Source: Sycon ciliatum
Lineage: Eukaryota; Porifera; Calcarea; Leucosolenida; Sycettidae
Direction: 5' to 3'
Assembly (NCBI RefSeq): GCF_964019385.1
Contig: NC_088649.1
Location: forward strand, 25,454,017-25,518,016
DNA: 64,000 nucleotides
In this document: positions 1-11,398 of the stretch, piece by piece
Position numbering within the stretch: the stretch's first letter is position 1
Layout of the letters: each line of letters starts with the position of its first letter
Made by a program: the position numbers and the translations under genes
The notes under the pieces: model-generated
What the model was told of the DNA's origin: nothing
The model's database searches: none
The model's input: only the letters and a program-made list of their open reading frames with translations

Positions 1-800
1 AACAGCTGCAGTTATCGAAGCGGTAACTTGCTCACAGGAAATTTCCTCCGTGATGATATCACCCCATTCCACGTTGAGAAGGTGCGCCCTGACGCGATCC
101 CAGTCTGCCCTGTTGTAGCAAAACACTGGGGGGGGGGGGGGGGGGGGTTCACGTCTATGGAGCACATCAGAAAAGTCTGGGAGTACAACTGCATGGTCAG
201 ATCTACCGAGGGTTGGAAGTGTACGTGTAGTTACTGGGGACGTGAATGTTGACATTATGAGGACTAGCGGGTTGTCTCCACGGGTGACATGCTGAAAAAA
301 AGATCGGCAACAGGTATCTTCGAGAGCCTCGCCTGCAGGCGTTGTTTTTCAGCTGTTCAACCAAGCCTGGTTGTGCACGTTGAAATCGCGAGCTAGGATA
401 ATGTGGGGGCCCTGCTCTCTAGCTTATGAGAGGATGGTGTCGGGATGGTCAATTAGGGTGAGTTCGCCAAGGGCACAGGACTCCGGCCGATACACTGCTC
501 CAAAGACGAAGCGGAGACCTGGGCCCAGCTGGAGAGAAAACCAGATGATCTCATGTGCGGGGGACATAAGTTCAGTGATGAGCATGGAGGGGAGTGACGA
601 CTTCACCCAGATGGCTACCCCTCCCTTGTGTACCGTTCTGTCCAACCAAAATGGTGAGCTGTATCCAGGGAAAGTAATGTCAGAGGGAAGCACTTTCCCC
701 GCAGTGAACTTCGTTTCTGTCACAATTGCGACGTTGGGCTGATGCTCCAGGAGTGCGTGCTGTAGGTCGGGAAGTTTGCTGGCTAGGCCGAAATACGTTT
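1..800 (-). pseudogene. CR1/L2-like non-LTR retrotransposon: APE endonuclease and start of the RT linker
   Basis: Read right to left, the minus strand encodes most of an apurinic/apyrimidinic-type endonuclease. An N-terminal segment near 800-690 ends in a TET motif, the core (GGVAIW... and VFGAVYRP) lies at about 640-470, a degenerate GDFN-type motif (RDFN) near 385, and the catalytic SDH triad motif near 200. A linker typical of CR1/L2 elements (YNRADWDRVRAHL) follows at about 130-60 and runs off the window edge, where the reverse transcriptase should start. Two defects are visible: an in-frame stop near 355 and a 19-base G run at 130-148 that throws the frame. The family is APE-type LINE. 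The exact clade (CR1, L2 or a relative) is inference. Confidence 0.75.
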
Positions 801-1084
801 GTGCAGAGAATATGAAGATGCTTGCTACACTTCATTGCAGGAGGAGGTAATTAAAAAGGGGAGTGGAATTTGGCATAAGGGGGTGCATGGCTACATGTAT
901 GGCTAAGGGTCCTAAAAATCTAATGAAATACCTAAAAGGAGTGGAGAACAACGTCACTGTAGGCTAAGATTGAGTATCCTGTCATACCAGTTTGCTGAGG
1001 CATGAGCCCTGTGCTGGGGCAAGGGGTTGGCTGTGGCCAGGGTCGATGTTGTTGCTTTTTTTTTTTTTTTTTTTTTTTGGAATT

Positions 1085-1720
1085 TTAGAAATCAGGTGAG
1101 GATTCCGCACTGGGACTGGTTCTCCTGCGTTGTTCGGAGCTAATCCAGTTTGTTGGCTGTTCAGACATGTCTGTGTTAGACACCAGTGAGGATAGGAGAT
1201 ATTCAGCAAGCGCCGAATCTGGGTGATTGCATGTTGTGGTGGTAGGAGTGGTTGTGTCGGTGTGCGGTGAGGTTGGATGTTGTCGTACCTGTACCTGTGC
1301 GGCCTGGCGGCGTTTCAGGGTGCACAGTCGTGCTGGTTGCCGACATGGGCGATATAATGTCGTGTTCGTACCGGTCGTTGACTGGGTCATTTGGTGCGAG
1401 CTGGAGAGCAGGTCCGCTTTCCGAGTGGTGTTGGCACCGTCGGAGGCGGTTTCGGAAACGGCGCTGGCGTGGGTCAAACTCTGGGCCGCTTTTGGTGCCA
1501 AATCGGTACGGTGAGAGTCAGTTTCAGCTCCGCTGTTCCGCTCTGTGCTGCCCGTGCTGCTGCCTCTCTGCCGGCATGCGAGGAGGTGTGTGCACTGCGA
1601 CAGTTTAGGCTTTATTCCGACAAGAATGGGTGAGACATTTTCGAAATTTGAGAAATACTTCAAAAACCACTCGTAGCGGTCATGACGAGTAGTCCCTCTG
1701 AACTCCTGAGACACGAACAT
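1085..1720 (-). pseudogene. Putative ORF1-like leader of the same non-LTR element
   Basis: This is an open minus-strand frame of about 210 codons, rich in Ser, Thr, Gln and Arg, with no recognised domain. It sits directly upstream of the endonuclease at 1-800. Its tail (RRRTSPSAESSPDF) resembles the tail of the low-complexity frame preceding another endonuclease at 46.9-47.4 kb (RRGRNASTESSPEL), so both look like the N-terminal region of one LINE family. A run of about 22 T at 1055-1078 separates it from the endonuclease. Function is not recognised, and linkage to the element rests on the shared tail and order. Confidence 0.4.
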
Positions 1721-2685
1721 GTTTCACATTGTCATGACTGGTCTCTAAACCAGCTCCCCCTTTGCGTAGAAGTTTCACGGCTTGCTAATGGTCCCTAGTC
1801 ATAACTCGTGACAGGTTGTCCTTCTCCTCTTTTAACGTAATTAACTTGGCTCACCATCCGAGTAAAACTATTTAAAATCATAACTTATTGTTTTACTGCT
1901 TATATAGACAGTTTCCTCCGAGACAAGAATGCGACAATACTCATAAAAAGGACTTCACGAAAATCTTGAAAGTTTTGGTTTCACAAGTATACTTTCACTT
2001 GAAGCCTTCTCATCAGGTGAAATAAAGGCAAAGGGAAAGGAAAAGGAACACTGAATTAAGTACGGTAAGGAGGTGGTCAAGCAGAGCAAAGAAGAAAGTA
2101 AACAGCGAAAATGCGTGACCTATACAGATAGCAATTATGACACAAAAGTGCAAGTGCGAGAAAACTCAATCAGCGTGACATGTAGTGCGACAACAAGAGA
2201 CAATCACTGGACATAACTAACGAGGTTTTGACAACCTACCGAACAGCCTACGTGTGAATTTAATTTGCTTTTGCTTGCTTGCAAAGGTTGGGTTTCTTTG
2301 AGTGGATGTATACGGCTTCAAAACAACCTAGCACTGCGTACACATAACACATCGCCGTCAGTGCCGATCTTTGCTGTTGCTTGACGTTGATGTCAGTGCT
2401 TTAGACTGCCATCACCATCGTTGCCGATCTTGTCAACATCTGGACGCACGCATCCGACAACAGGAGACGTCCAGCAAAGAATCATCCTGGTACAATATGA
2501 TCTAACGCAGCGACATCAACACCAAGCAACGTCACCTCACAATTAACTAGACCACCGGAAAAACAACCAGACAAGACACTTACTGGCATGGCAGTGACAG
2601 GAACAGCATCAACTAGAAGAATGACAAGATTGGCAACGACGGCAATGGCAGCAGGAGCAGTCTGAAGAACAAATTGCCTTACTCC
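1721..2685. other. No gene seen
   Basis: AT-rich sequence with short open frames only. I see no domain, splice-bounded exon or recognisable repeat. A short purine run lies near 2025-2060. Confidence 0.5.
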
Positions 2686-2691
2686 ACCAAG

Positions 2692-2766
2692 CCACGAACC
2701 AGGGACCCTCACTTGTAGCCAGCGATGCTGTAACCACTGAGCTATGGTGTAGTGGTCATCCCAGCA
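2692..2766 (-). repeat. tRNA-derived SINE head
   Basis: On the minus strand there is a box A-like TAGCTCAGTGGT followed about 40 nt later by a box B-like GGTTCGTGGCT, with a tRNA-like body between them. The T arm is degraded and there is no clean acceptor stem, so this is a SINE-type relic rather than a tRNA gene. A related but better preserved tRNA-like unit lies at 30210-30283. Confidence 0.55.
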
Positions 2767-2789
2767 GAAACCGTTCAACATTTTCTTCA

Positions 2790-3955
2790 GACTTCGTAAC
2801 TCACACTTTGTGTGAATCTATACAGGCGGGTGGGACGCATCCCTCACTGCAATCCACACACTCCACCTACAAACTAGCACGCAATATTCTTCCAGGATCA
2901 TACATCCTATCCAAATTCTACTTTGTTCTCCCAGAGATTTGGACAATAATCAACTCGTTCACCTACCTGACGGGCTGTTCAAAGCCACAACCAAATTAGA
3001 AGAACTGTAAGTCACATTGTGAATGTACCGTAAAAAGGCCTTTTTGTCCAAGTTCTTTTGAGATGTGGCAAATGGGATTTCGGGATATGGCATCTCGTTG
3101 ATTGATCCCATGTACCCTTTATGACCCGAAGCTGACGCCGCTCGTGGAAGACTCTTCCAGGTAGAACTCCGTGTTGGAAGCAAAGAGCTGACATAGTGTC
3201 TTTACAAGTTCCATTGCGCATTCCTTCAAGAAAGAAACTAGCTCCTGCGATTTTTTTCCACTTAGCCACCTATTTAACCTCTCCTTTACCACAGGCAAGT
3301 TCCCTACCGAATGGAAACTGGCTAAATTTTTGCCTATTTGCAAGTGCAAAGGCAGAAAATCCCAAGCGAGTAACTATCGCCCAATTTCCCTCCTGTCCTG
3401 TATTTCCAAACTTTGCGAACGGGTCTTCTTCAATCAATTATATAATCATATTTCTCCTGCTCTGGATCCCGCGCAATCTGGGTTTTGTCGTGGTGACTCG
3501 ACCGCTCTACAGCTCACCAAGCTGATCCAAAACATTGCCGACCATCCTCATATGGGGCGGAAAGTTGCCATGTGCTTTTTCGACCTCGAGAAAGCTTTCG
3601 ACACCGTGTGGCACTGTGCATTACTTGCTAAACTTTCCAAAGTTTTTGGTGTGTGTGGCGCAGCGCTAGAGTGGATAACAGACTACCTATCCGACAGAAC
3701 GCAAGTTGTCTTTGTAGTTGGACTTCTCTCAGATGCTTCACCTGTTCTGTCCGGAGTGCCGCAGGGATTCATCCTAGGGCCCCTCCTTTTCCTAGTGTAT
3801 ATTAGTGATCTTCCCAGTCATGTTGAAGGTGTGTCCTTATTTGCTGACGATACTGCACTGCTCCGGTTCAATGAGTGTCTAGAGAGGCTGCGAGACAGTC
3901 TCCAGCTCGGTATCAACGAAGTCCATCAGTGGATGACTACCTGGAGATTAAGACC
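2790..3955 (+). pseudogene. CR1/L2-like reverse transcriptase, 5' part (interrupted)
   Basis: From about 3270 the plus strand encodes a LINE reverse transcriptase: NYRPISLLS near 3370, QSGFCRGDSTALQL near 3480, the first catalytic Asp in FFDLEKAFDTVW near 3585, the VPQGFILGPLLFLVYISDL block near 3755, and the FADDTALL active site near 3840. Before 3270 homologous coding is interrupted by stops. The frame is cut at 3955, where a TA-flanked element (3958-4953) is inserted, and it resumes in register at 4956. The gene is dead: 5' part degraded and split. Confidence 0.85.
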
Positions 3956-3957
3956 TA

Positions 3958-4953
3958 CAGTCCGTTTCAAAAAGATTTACAATCCTGGCGATCGCCCGCG
4001 GAGTTTGGCGTCATACCGTATGAGCACTCGAGCGCTGCCTGGAAAAACTCACTGTGAACTCGAAGAAATATTCGCGCGAAAGCAGGAAAATTGACAACTC
4101 ACTCACGTTGTCACAGTCATGTACGTCTGGTTTACAACAAACGAGTTCTTCCTCGTATCGACAATGGAGTCAGAGAGGACATGTCGAAACGAAAGTGTTG
4201 TAAATGTTGACGAGCTGCATGGGTCCGTTTTGTGACCAAAATAGTTTCTCACCGTGTGACGAAAACGACATCGACACGGACTCATTCCCAAGGCCATGAC
4301 TTGGCAAAGCTATCCGTGTGACTTCGACGACATTTTGAGAAAAACAGACGCTTGTGAACGTTGATAGAAGACGGCGTTGACTGCTAAATTCAAATAAATT
4401 GGCGATCTTGAAATACTAAAATATATCTCAAAAAGCTACTGCGCGATGACTTCCATTATAATTCACTCACACCATTACAGTGTTGTGGGTGTGTTCACAT
4501 GGCATGAGCCAGTCAAGTGTCAGTCAGTTCGGCAGGAAGCGCGAGCTCCAACAACAAGTCGTTTGGTGTAACCATCTTCTTTGTCTTGTACCAGCTTGAT
4601 CACCTAAACAATGAAAAAAAAGTTTGACTTGAGGATAGGTTGGGATTTGAACTCACAACTTCATGGTCAGCAGACAGCATTCATAACCACAAGGCCAAAA
4701 AGGAAAGGATAAATCGTGGGTTTTGATAAAACATCGATACTGGCTTCCTGGGCAAATTGTAAACCATGGGAAAAGGCCAGAAACCTGGCCGAAATTCTAA
4801 CTTCTTAACGGTTGGTCCAATTGTTCTGAAACCTTCACAGAACACTTTGCCGTGTCCTAACAAGCCATTATATATACTTTGTTGTCCAAATTTCCCTTAT
4901 CTTCATACTTTTTAAGACCCAAAACTGATTGTAAATCTTTTTGAAACAGACTA
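3958..4953 (-). mobile_element. Tc1/mariner-like non-autonomous element (family C), TA duplication
   Basis: Inverted ends of about 27 bp beginning CAGTCCGTTTCAAAAAG pair with the opposite end near 4928-4953. The element is flanked by TA on both sides (3956-3957 and 4954-4955). It sits inside a reverse transcriptase reading frame, and removing it with one TA restores the frame, which independently confirms the borders. A second full copy in the other orientation lies at 43461-44504, and a partial copy at 6500-6813. No transposase is seen. A tRNA-like stretch with a box B-type GGTTCAAATCC motif (minus strand, about 4635-4690) is carried inside. Superfamily assignment rests only on the CAGT-type ends and TA target. 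Confidence 0.85.
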
Positions 4954-4955
4954 TA

Positions 4956-5591
4956 ATATCGCCAAGACTGAGATATTATTCCTGCCGAACTCAGAGCCAA
5001 CCTATGCATTTACTCTTCCCGGATCCCTCACAGACCTCACAGTGGTAAAGCAACACAAGCATCTTGGTTTGGTTATTGACTCAGACTTATCGTTTAGTAG
5101 ACATGTCGACTATATCTGTAGCAAAGTCAGTAAAGCTGTTGGCTAACTCGTGTCTCATTGCTCCCACCTACCGCTTGAATGCACTTGCCTTTTTTATCAT
5201 TGCTATATTCTCCCCATTTTTTCTATTACTCAACTGCCTGGTCATCCCTACTAAGTAAATCGTTAATGAGTACCCTGGAAGTCCACAATAAGAGGATACT
5301 GAAAGTCCTTTTCCGCAAACCTTCCCTATCTCTAGTCAAGCGGATCGAAAACTGTGTATTGCTGTTCATTCTATTCGTCTTGACAAAGCCCCGCCACACT
5401 TGCGTAAATATAACTGGTTTCTTCCCACTCGTTCTACGCGCAATCCCTGCACTTTACCTAAAGCCCGAACATCAGCCTATACCAGATCTCCGTTTTTCGC
5501 TGCCTATTCTCTCTGGCTGGCCCTGCCTCTATCAGTAAAATCGTCTTGTACCCTAAATGATTTCAAGGCCAATATGAAGCTCGTGTTCTAA
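4956..5591 (+). pseudogene. CR1/L2-like reverse transcriptase, 3' part
   Basis: The reading frame from 3955 continues after the inserted element with the thumb-side motif NIAKTEILFLP and KHLGLVIDSDLSF near 5050-5090. A C-terminal tail typical of CR1/L2 ends (Arg-rich, WLALPLSV..., then a Phe-Lys segment) stops at 5591. At least one frameshift lies between 5140 and 5300. Together with 2790-3955 it forms one LINE remnant lacking its endonuclease. Confidence 0.75.
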
Positions 5592-5895
5592 TAGAGAGGT
5601 TCTGCTTCACGTGAAACGCAGAGAAATCACGTAGAGAGCAGGTGTCTGGGTTAGAGTCTACAGCTCCATTATGTTTTGGGTCCAGATTTCTACGCGGAGA
5701 TGAGGTTCTCTATGTTGTGGCACACGCAAAGAAAATGTGTACGGATTGGCTGGGTATCGATCAACTGATGCAGAAAACTGCCAAATATAGAAGGGAAATT
5801 CCCAGTACTCATTCCTTGTGACTTCTCTACTTGAAGAGTAGAGCAGAACAGGATTTCTTTACGTTACGAGAACGCGTAGAGCAGAACCTCCCTAA

Positions 5896-6331
5896 TACCG
5901 TATTTTCCGGGGTATAAGCCGCACCGGGGTATAAGCCGCACCCCCCCCCCCTTTTTGAGGCAAAATATTGACTAAAAGCTGGTATTCGGAGTATAAGCCG
6001 CACCTACAAAACAAGATTTTCACACTCATTGACAAATGGCCTTTCTACAAATTTATTATGTATGGATGTGTGGAAACCGGCACTTGCAGTACGCAAAATA
6101 GAGTCCCCGTATACGCGTACCGTATGGTGTAGCCCGCGCCGTGACTAGAACAAGTAAAAGTGCCGGGATAGCAACACAGGGTCGAATGACATGTAACGTG
6201 ATGACAGCATGCATACTGATGTATGCTTAGCATTCATTCGCGCAAGCATATTTGGTGTATAAGCCGCAGGGGTGATTTTGGTCCGATTTTTAGCGAAAAA
6301 AAGTGCAGCTTATACCCCGGAAAGTACGGTA
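5896..6331. mobile_element. Miniature inverted-repeat element with TATAAGCCGC-type ends
   Basis: The left end (TACCGTATTTTCCGGGG, then TATAAGCCGC) and the right end (GCTTATACCCCGG, then AAAGTACGGTA) are inverted copies. The TATAAGCCGC word recurs near 5930, 5992 and 6258. A TA at each tip suggests a TA target duplication. A C run of about 11 is at 5940-5950. There is no coding sequence. End sequences of this type are widespread in animal genomes, and I do not assign a superfamily. Confidence 0.75.
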
Positions 6332-6499
6332 ACTGCTAATTCTTTATCGAGGTTTGTTTCTCTTTGCCTCCAGTAATGTGTAATATTTATTTTTCTGCTT
6401 TGTTTTTGTTTACTGCCATGGCTGGCTACTGCCCCCTCCCTCCATATTGGCCTATATTCTCTGGCCACGGTAAGGTGAAATAAATAAAAATAAAATAAA

Positions 6500-6813
6500 A
6501 TTGCATCACAGCTCAAAGAAACTATTTGATCGCAAAACGAAGTGGGACCCATGCCGCTTGTCAACATTTACAACACTTTCGTTTCGACAAGTTCTCTCTG
6601 ACTCCATTATCGATACGAGGAAGAACTCGTTTGTTGTAAACGAAACGTGCATGACTGTATCAACGTGAGTGAGTTGTCATTCTTCCTGCTTTCGCGCGGA
6701 ATATTTCTTCCAGTTCACAGTGAGTTTTTCCAGGCAGCTCTCGAGTGCTCATACGGTAAGACGGCAAACTCTGCGTGCGATCGCCAGGATTGCACATCTT
6801 TTTGAACGGACTG
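6500..6813 (+). mobile_element. Truncated copy of TA-flanked family C
   Basis: This segment matches the last ~310 bp of the copy at 43461-44504, including the terminal GAACGGACTG followed by TA. The other end is missing. It is a fragment with no coding content. Confidence 0.75.
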
Positions 6814-6904
6814 TAGGTCCTTCACATTGATTCAATACCGAATAGCTAATGTTTATTGCATGAACCATATAGCTGGCAGTACTTCTTGAAGAAATGAAGA
6901 AAAT

Positions 6905-7156
6905 CTATCTGGCCGCTTTTGGAAAACGCCCGGCGGAGTACAGATATTTGCGTTCGGAACCGAATGATTCTAGTCTATACATGTTGCCACTCACCGACTT
7001 ACAATATTTTATACTCGCTCCATAGCAAACCAGTCGGGCGAACTCATTCAAATCGGTGAGGACGACGGAAAGCGCCCCCTCAAGCTCCAACACCAGGCAC
7101 CGCTCCACACGCCAGCACGCCAAACACTGCAGCGTGGTCACCTCCACCGAGAGATG
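6905..7156 (-). repeat. Dispersed repeat, similar to 23010-23115
   Basis: About 100 bp on the minus strand closely matches 23018-23115 plus. Both translate to a similar Cys-rich stretch (VTTLQCLACW... then ELE.ALS). It is fused directly to the truncated retrotransposon copy at 7157. Nothing identifies a protein family. Shared translation may simply reflect recent common origin. Confidence 0.45.
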
Positions 7157-7601
7157 TTCAGAGTGTTCTGGAAGGCTTTCCAACTGGGGCTATTATCAGA
7201 TAGTGGTGTGGACGGTTTACTCGTAGCTGGACAGAAATCTGGATCCGAGAAAATTTGCTCACGAGAGGGATCTTCATAAAGTTTGGAGAAATACTCAAAG
7301 CAGGCCTGTTCCGAGAAAGTGGGTGTTACACGTGATCTGCTTTGGGACATGCGTTTTGCAAACCTGTAAGGGTCCTTAAGAAAGGCCGTCCGCTGTTTCT
7401 GCGCTTCACGGTCTTGCTCTTGTATTTGGATGATCTTTCTCAGTTTCTTGATGTCTTTTTGCACACGGTTGTAGTCTGATCTGATGGTATCAACCTCATG
7501 GACGGCAAGCTTATCTCTCCTTCGATATTGCTTACGCAGTGCACGGCGTTTGATGTAGAGCTCAGTTAAGCATTTGGACTGACATGGCTTCTTCGACCTT
7601 C
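7157..7601 (-). mobile_element. R2-type retrotransposon array, copy 4 (internal fragment)
   Basis: The minus strand encodes residues equivalent to about 248-388 of the full-length protein at 12679-16281: the basic linker before the reverse transcriptase (CLTELYIKRRALRKQYRRRD, then KDIKKLRKI), ending at SWKAFQNTL. The upstream side abuts a (TTC)n tract directly. The downstream side is cut and joined to an unrelated repeat near 7156, so it lacks RT, endonuclease and 3' UTR. Loss of the 3' end is not what target-primed reverse transcription normally gives, so a later deletion is inferred. Confidence 0.85.
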
Positions 7602-7663
7602 GAAGAAAAAGAAGAAGAAGAAGAAGAAGAAGAAGAAGAAGAAGAAGAAGAAGAAGAAGAAGG
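7602..7663. repeat. (GAA)n / (TTC)n microsatellite
   Basis: About 20 near-perfect GAA triplets separate retrotransposon copies 3 and 4. On the coding (minus) strand this reads TTC and immediately follows the 3' end of copy 3. Confidence 0.97.
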
Positions 7664-9470
7664 GAAATGCTCACCATCAAATGGTGGATAAAAACCGTTT
7701 CGACTGCTTTTTAGACAGTAACGGGTGAAGAAAAAAGGAAAAAGAAACTCATATAATGCAATTCGAAGAGATAGGCCCCCAGTACAGTTGGGGTGTGGTT
7801 GTGTCCGTATGGTATGGTGTGTCATGTACAGGTAGTTGCGTTGTGATGTATGGTAATTTGTAGGGCGAATGTCGAGAAGGCTATGAAAATAACGATTCGA
7901 CAAGAACAAGTGACTACGAGAGGTTGGCAAGGTTGGCGATCGTCCACCCCCGGCCCTTTAGAGGCCGGAATGGCGAGTTCAAATCTTGATTTTAAGGACG
8001 TCCAACTATCCTCGCTGGGTGGCCGATCGCCCACCAAGTGCTCTACAACAGGTTCACCAGACAGTTTTAATACAACGGCCAGTCGCGCCATGTTCGCTCC
8101 CTTCGCCTTAGCCATAGAACATAGCTTGAGTTCAGCGCTGCTTGGCGACAATTCCTCCGCAAGAGCCTGCGCTGTTCCTTAGTGCAGCGCAAGGATCTCG
8201 CGAAGGAATCCAAGCTGGTGGATATGGCGCCTCTCGCTCCCACCTCTGCTGTGTGACTTTCCGTATCCCAGCCATTCCTTACACACGCGCTATGAAGGTG
8301 ACGATAGCGTTCGATTTTGATTTCGCGCGATTGTGCAAAGCGATCTTCACTACATACCGTGAGTTCCAGCCACAGAACTCTTCTCAATTCTTTGGAGAAG
8401 AGCACTATGTCTGGACGACAGGTTGTAGGTGCTATGAAGTGGGGAAAAACAAGTTTCTCATCTTTCATGTCCACCAGGACCTGCCAGTCTGCTGAGCTAG
8501 TTACGAATTGGTCATTTAGCCGTTTGCGTTGGGAGGGGGGCTGTTTGGGGAGATTCTCTCCTGCCTTGCAGAAAGTTATGTAATCAATTCTCTTCTGTTT
8601 ACTCTGCGTTTCTGCTGATGCCGTGGCCTTTTGATAAGTTTGGATGGTTTCGTTTACTAGTTTTACTATGCATTTCAGTACGTTGTCGTGGCACCAGGTA
8701 TATCTGCCCTGGTGGAGGGCTGTTGGACATGCTGATAATATGTGACAGAGCGTAACTTGCCTGTTGCATAGAGGGCATTGTTGTTCGACCACAGAGTTAC
8801 CCCACCTCCTCAGATTGTCAACTGTTGGTAGTGTGTTTAATACACAGTTTAGTTGAAAGGAGAAAGTCCTCCCGTAGCCTTCGTACAACAGTTTTTTTTT
8901 TCACTGCTTTCAAGTGAGGTCTTCAAACATCGTGTCTCTCCACTTTAACCAGCTGCCTTGCATTTGCAGGCTTTTGAGGTGGGATAGCTGGTCTTGGCAG
9001 TCACCTTCATGAATGGTATTGAGTATTTGTTTTCTAGGTTTGATTTTCTCTTGTTTGTCATGCCTAAAGCCGAGTCCTGCCCTGCCTTGCCGGAGGTTAG
9101 TTGGACTAGCTTCAGAGATCGCTGCCTCGGCACATTCCATTTCTTTTATTGCGGAGTATTGTCTTGTGAGCAGATACTGTTGTTTGCTGTGATGTTGGTA
9201 CAGGTTTGCCATGTTCTTGTCGCTGCTGTTCTTGATGATATTCCATCTAATGACCTGTCGTTGCTTCTATAGCGTAGGGATGTACGTTAAACGTAGGCCG
9301 AAGCGCTCCCGAGCGCCGATGAAGAGTATTGCTGGTGCTGCGGGTCTGGGCAAGCCTGCCCATTTCTTTAAGAATCGAAGGCAAATTCTGTGTAGGAGTT
9401 TGGCGAAACTGTGGCTGAGATCAAGTATCTCGAGCTGCCATGCTATTTTGGGGATGATTTGATGCTGGTA
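7664..9470 (-). mobile_element. R2-type retrotransposon array, copy 3 (5'-truncated)
   Basis: The minus strand carries the C-terminal ~450 codons of the RLE-type retrotransposon protein plus a ~390 bp 3' UTR. Coding starts at the (TTC)n border near 9466 (equivalent to about residue 745). It continues through a CCHC finger (CPLCNRQ... HILSAC), near 8770, and the endonuclease CRPDIVLFSKELRRVLWLE near 8400, and stops at 8067. Frameshifts lie near 8890-8910 and 9260. The 3' UTR holds a conserved stretch near 8010-8040 and ends in a CACCAT/ATGGTG hairpin (7672-7686) just before the microsatellite. It is nearly identical to copy 2 apart from a short indel near 8640 and a different 5' truncation point. 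Confidence 0.9.
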
Positions 9471-9575
9471 GAAGAAGAAGAAGATGAAGAAGAAGAAGAA
9501 GAAGAAGAAGAAGAAGAAGAAGAAGAAGAAGAAGAAGAAGAAGAAGAAGAAGAAGAAGAAGAAGAAGAAGAAGAA

Positions 9576-9606
<31 letters not shown>

Positions 9607-9675
9607 AAGAAGAAGAAGAAGAAGAAGAAGAAGAAGAAGAAGAAGAAGAAGAAGAAGAAGAAGAAGAAGAAGAAG
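9471..9675. repeat. (GAA)n / (TTC)n microsatellite
   Basis: About 68 GAA triplets with a single interruption near 9575, lying between the 5' edge of copy 3 and the 3' end of copy 2. Confidence 0.98.
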
Positions 9676-11398
9676 GGAAAACTCACCATCAAATGGTGGA
9701 TAAAAACCGTTTCGACTGCTTTTTAGACAGTAACGGGTAAAGAAAAAAAGGAAAAAGAAACTCATATAATGCAATTCGAAGAGATAGGTCCCCAGTACAG
9801 TTGGGGTGTGGTTGTATGGTATGGTGTGTCATGTACAGGTAGTTGCGTTGTGATGTATGGTAATTTGTAGGGCGAATGTCGAGTAGGCTATGAAAATAAC
9901 GATTCGACAAGAACAAGTGACTACGAGAGGTTGGCAAGGTTGGCGATCGTCCACCCCCGGCCCTTTAGAGGCCGGAATGGCGAGTTCAAATCTTGATTTT
10001 AAGGACGTCCAACTATCCTCGCTGGGTGGCCGATCGCCCACCAAGTGCTCTACAACAGGTTCACCAAACAGTTTTAATACAACGGCCAGTCGCGCCATGT
10101 TCGCTCCCTTCGCCTTAGCCATAGGACATAGCTTGAGTTCAGCGCTGCTTGGCGACAATTCCTCCGCAAGAGCCTGCGCTGTTCCTTAGTGCAGCGCAAG
10201 GATCTCGCGAAGGAATCCAAGCTGGTGGATATGGCGCCTCTCGCTCCCACCTCTGCTGTGTGACTTTCCGTATCCCAGCCATTCCTTACACACGCGCTAT
10301 GAAGGTGACGATAGCGTTCGATTTTGATTTCGCGCGATTGTGCAAAGCGATCTTCACTACATACCGTGAGTTCCAGCCACAGAACTCTTCTCAATTCTTT
10401 GGAGAAGAGCACTATGTCTGGACGACAGGTTGTAGGTGCTATGAAGTGGGGGAAAACAAGTTTCTCATCCTTCATGTCCACCAGGACCTGCCAGTCTGCT
10501 GAGCTAGTTACGAATTGGTCATTTAGCCGTTTGCGTTGGGAGGGGGGCTGTTTGGGGAGATTCTCTCCTGCCTTGCAGAAAGTTATGTAATCAATTCTCT
10601 TCTGTTTACTCTGCGTTTCTGCTGATGCCGTGGCCTTTTGATAAGTTTGCTAGTTTTACTATGCATTTCAGTACGTTGTCGTGGCGCCAGGTATATCTGC
10701 CCTGGTGGAGGGCTGTTGGACATGCTGATAATATGTGACGGAGCGTAGCTTGCCTGTTGCATAGAGGGCATTGTTGTTCGACCACAGAGTTACCCCACCT
10801 CCTCAGATTGTCAACTGTTGGTAGTGTGTTTAATACACAGTTTAGTTGAAAGGAGAAAGTTCTCCCGTAGCCTTCGTACAACAGTTTTTTTCCAAGTGAG
10901 GTCTTCAAACATCGTGTCTCTCCACTTTAACCAGCTGCCTTGCATTTGCAGGCTTTTGAGGTGGGATAGCTGGTCTTGGCAGTCACCTTCATGAATGGTA
11001 TTGAGTATTTGTTTTCTAGGTTTGACTTTCTCTTGTTTGTCATGCCTAAAGCCGAGTCCTGCCCTGCCTTGCTGGAGGTTAGTTGGACTAGCTTCAGAGA
11101 TCGCTGCCTCGGCACATTCCATTTCTTTTATTGCGGAGTATTGTCTTGTGAGCAGATACTGTTGTTTGCTGTGATGTTGGTACAGGTTTGCCATGTTCTT
11201 GTCGCTGCTGTTCTTGATGATATTCCATCTAATGACCTGTCGTTGCTTCCATAGCGTAGGGATGTACGTTAAACGTAGGCCGAAGCGCTCCCGAGCGCCG
11301 ATGAAGAGTATTGCTGGTGCTGCGGGTCTGGGCAAGCCTGCCCATTTCTTTAAGAATGGAAGGCAAATTCTGTGTAGGAGTTTGGCGAAACTGTGGCT
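9676..11398 (-). mobile_element. R2-type retrotransposon array, copy 2 (5'-truncated)
   Basis: Same family and subfamily as copy 3, truncated about 60 bp further into the element (it begins at the equivalent of about residue 763). It encodes the post-RT region, CCHC finger and restriction-like endonuclease in broken frames: shifts near 10890 and 10650, and a break near 10481. Stop is at 10074. The 3' UTR ends in the CACCAT/ATGGTG hairpin at 9683-9697, followed directly by (TTC)n. High similarity to copy 3 with a different truncation point argues for two separate insertions of one active source rather than a simple local duplication. Confidence 0.9.
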
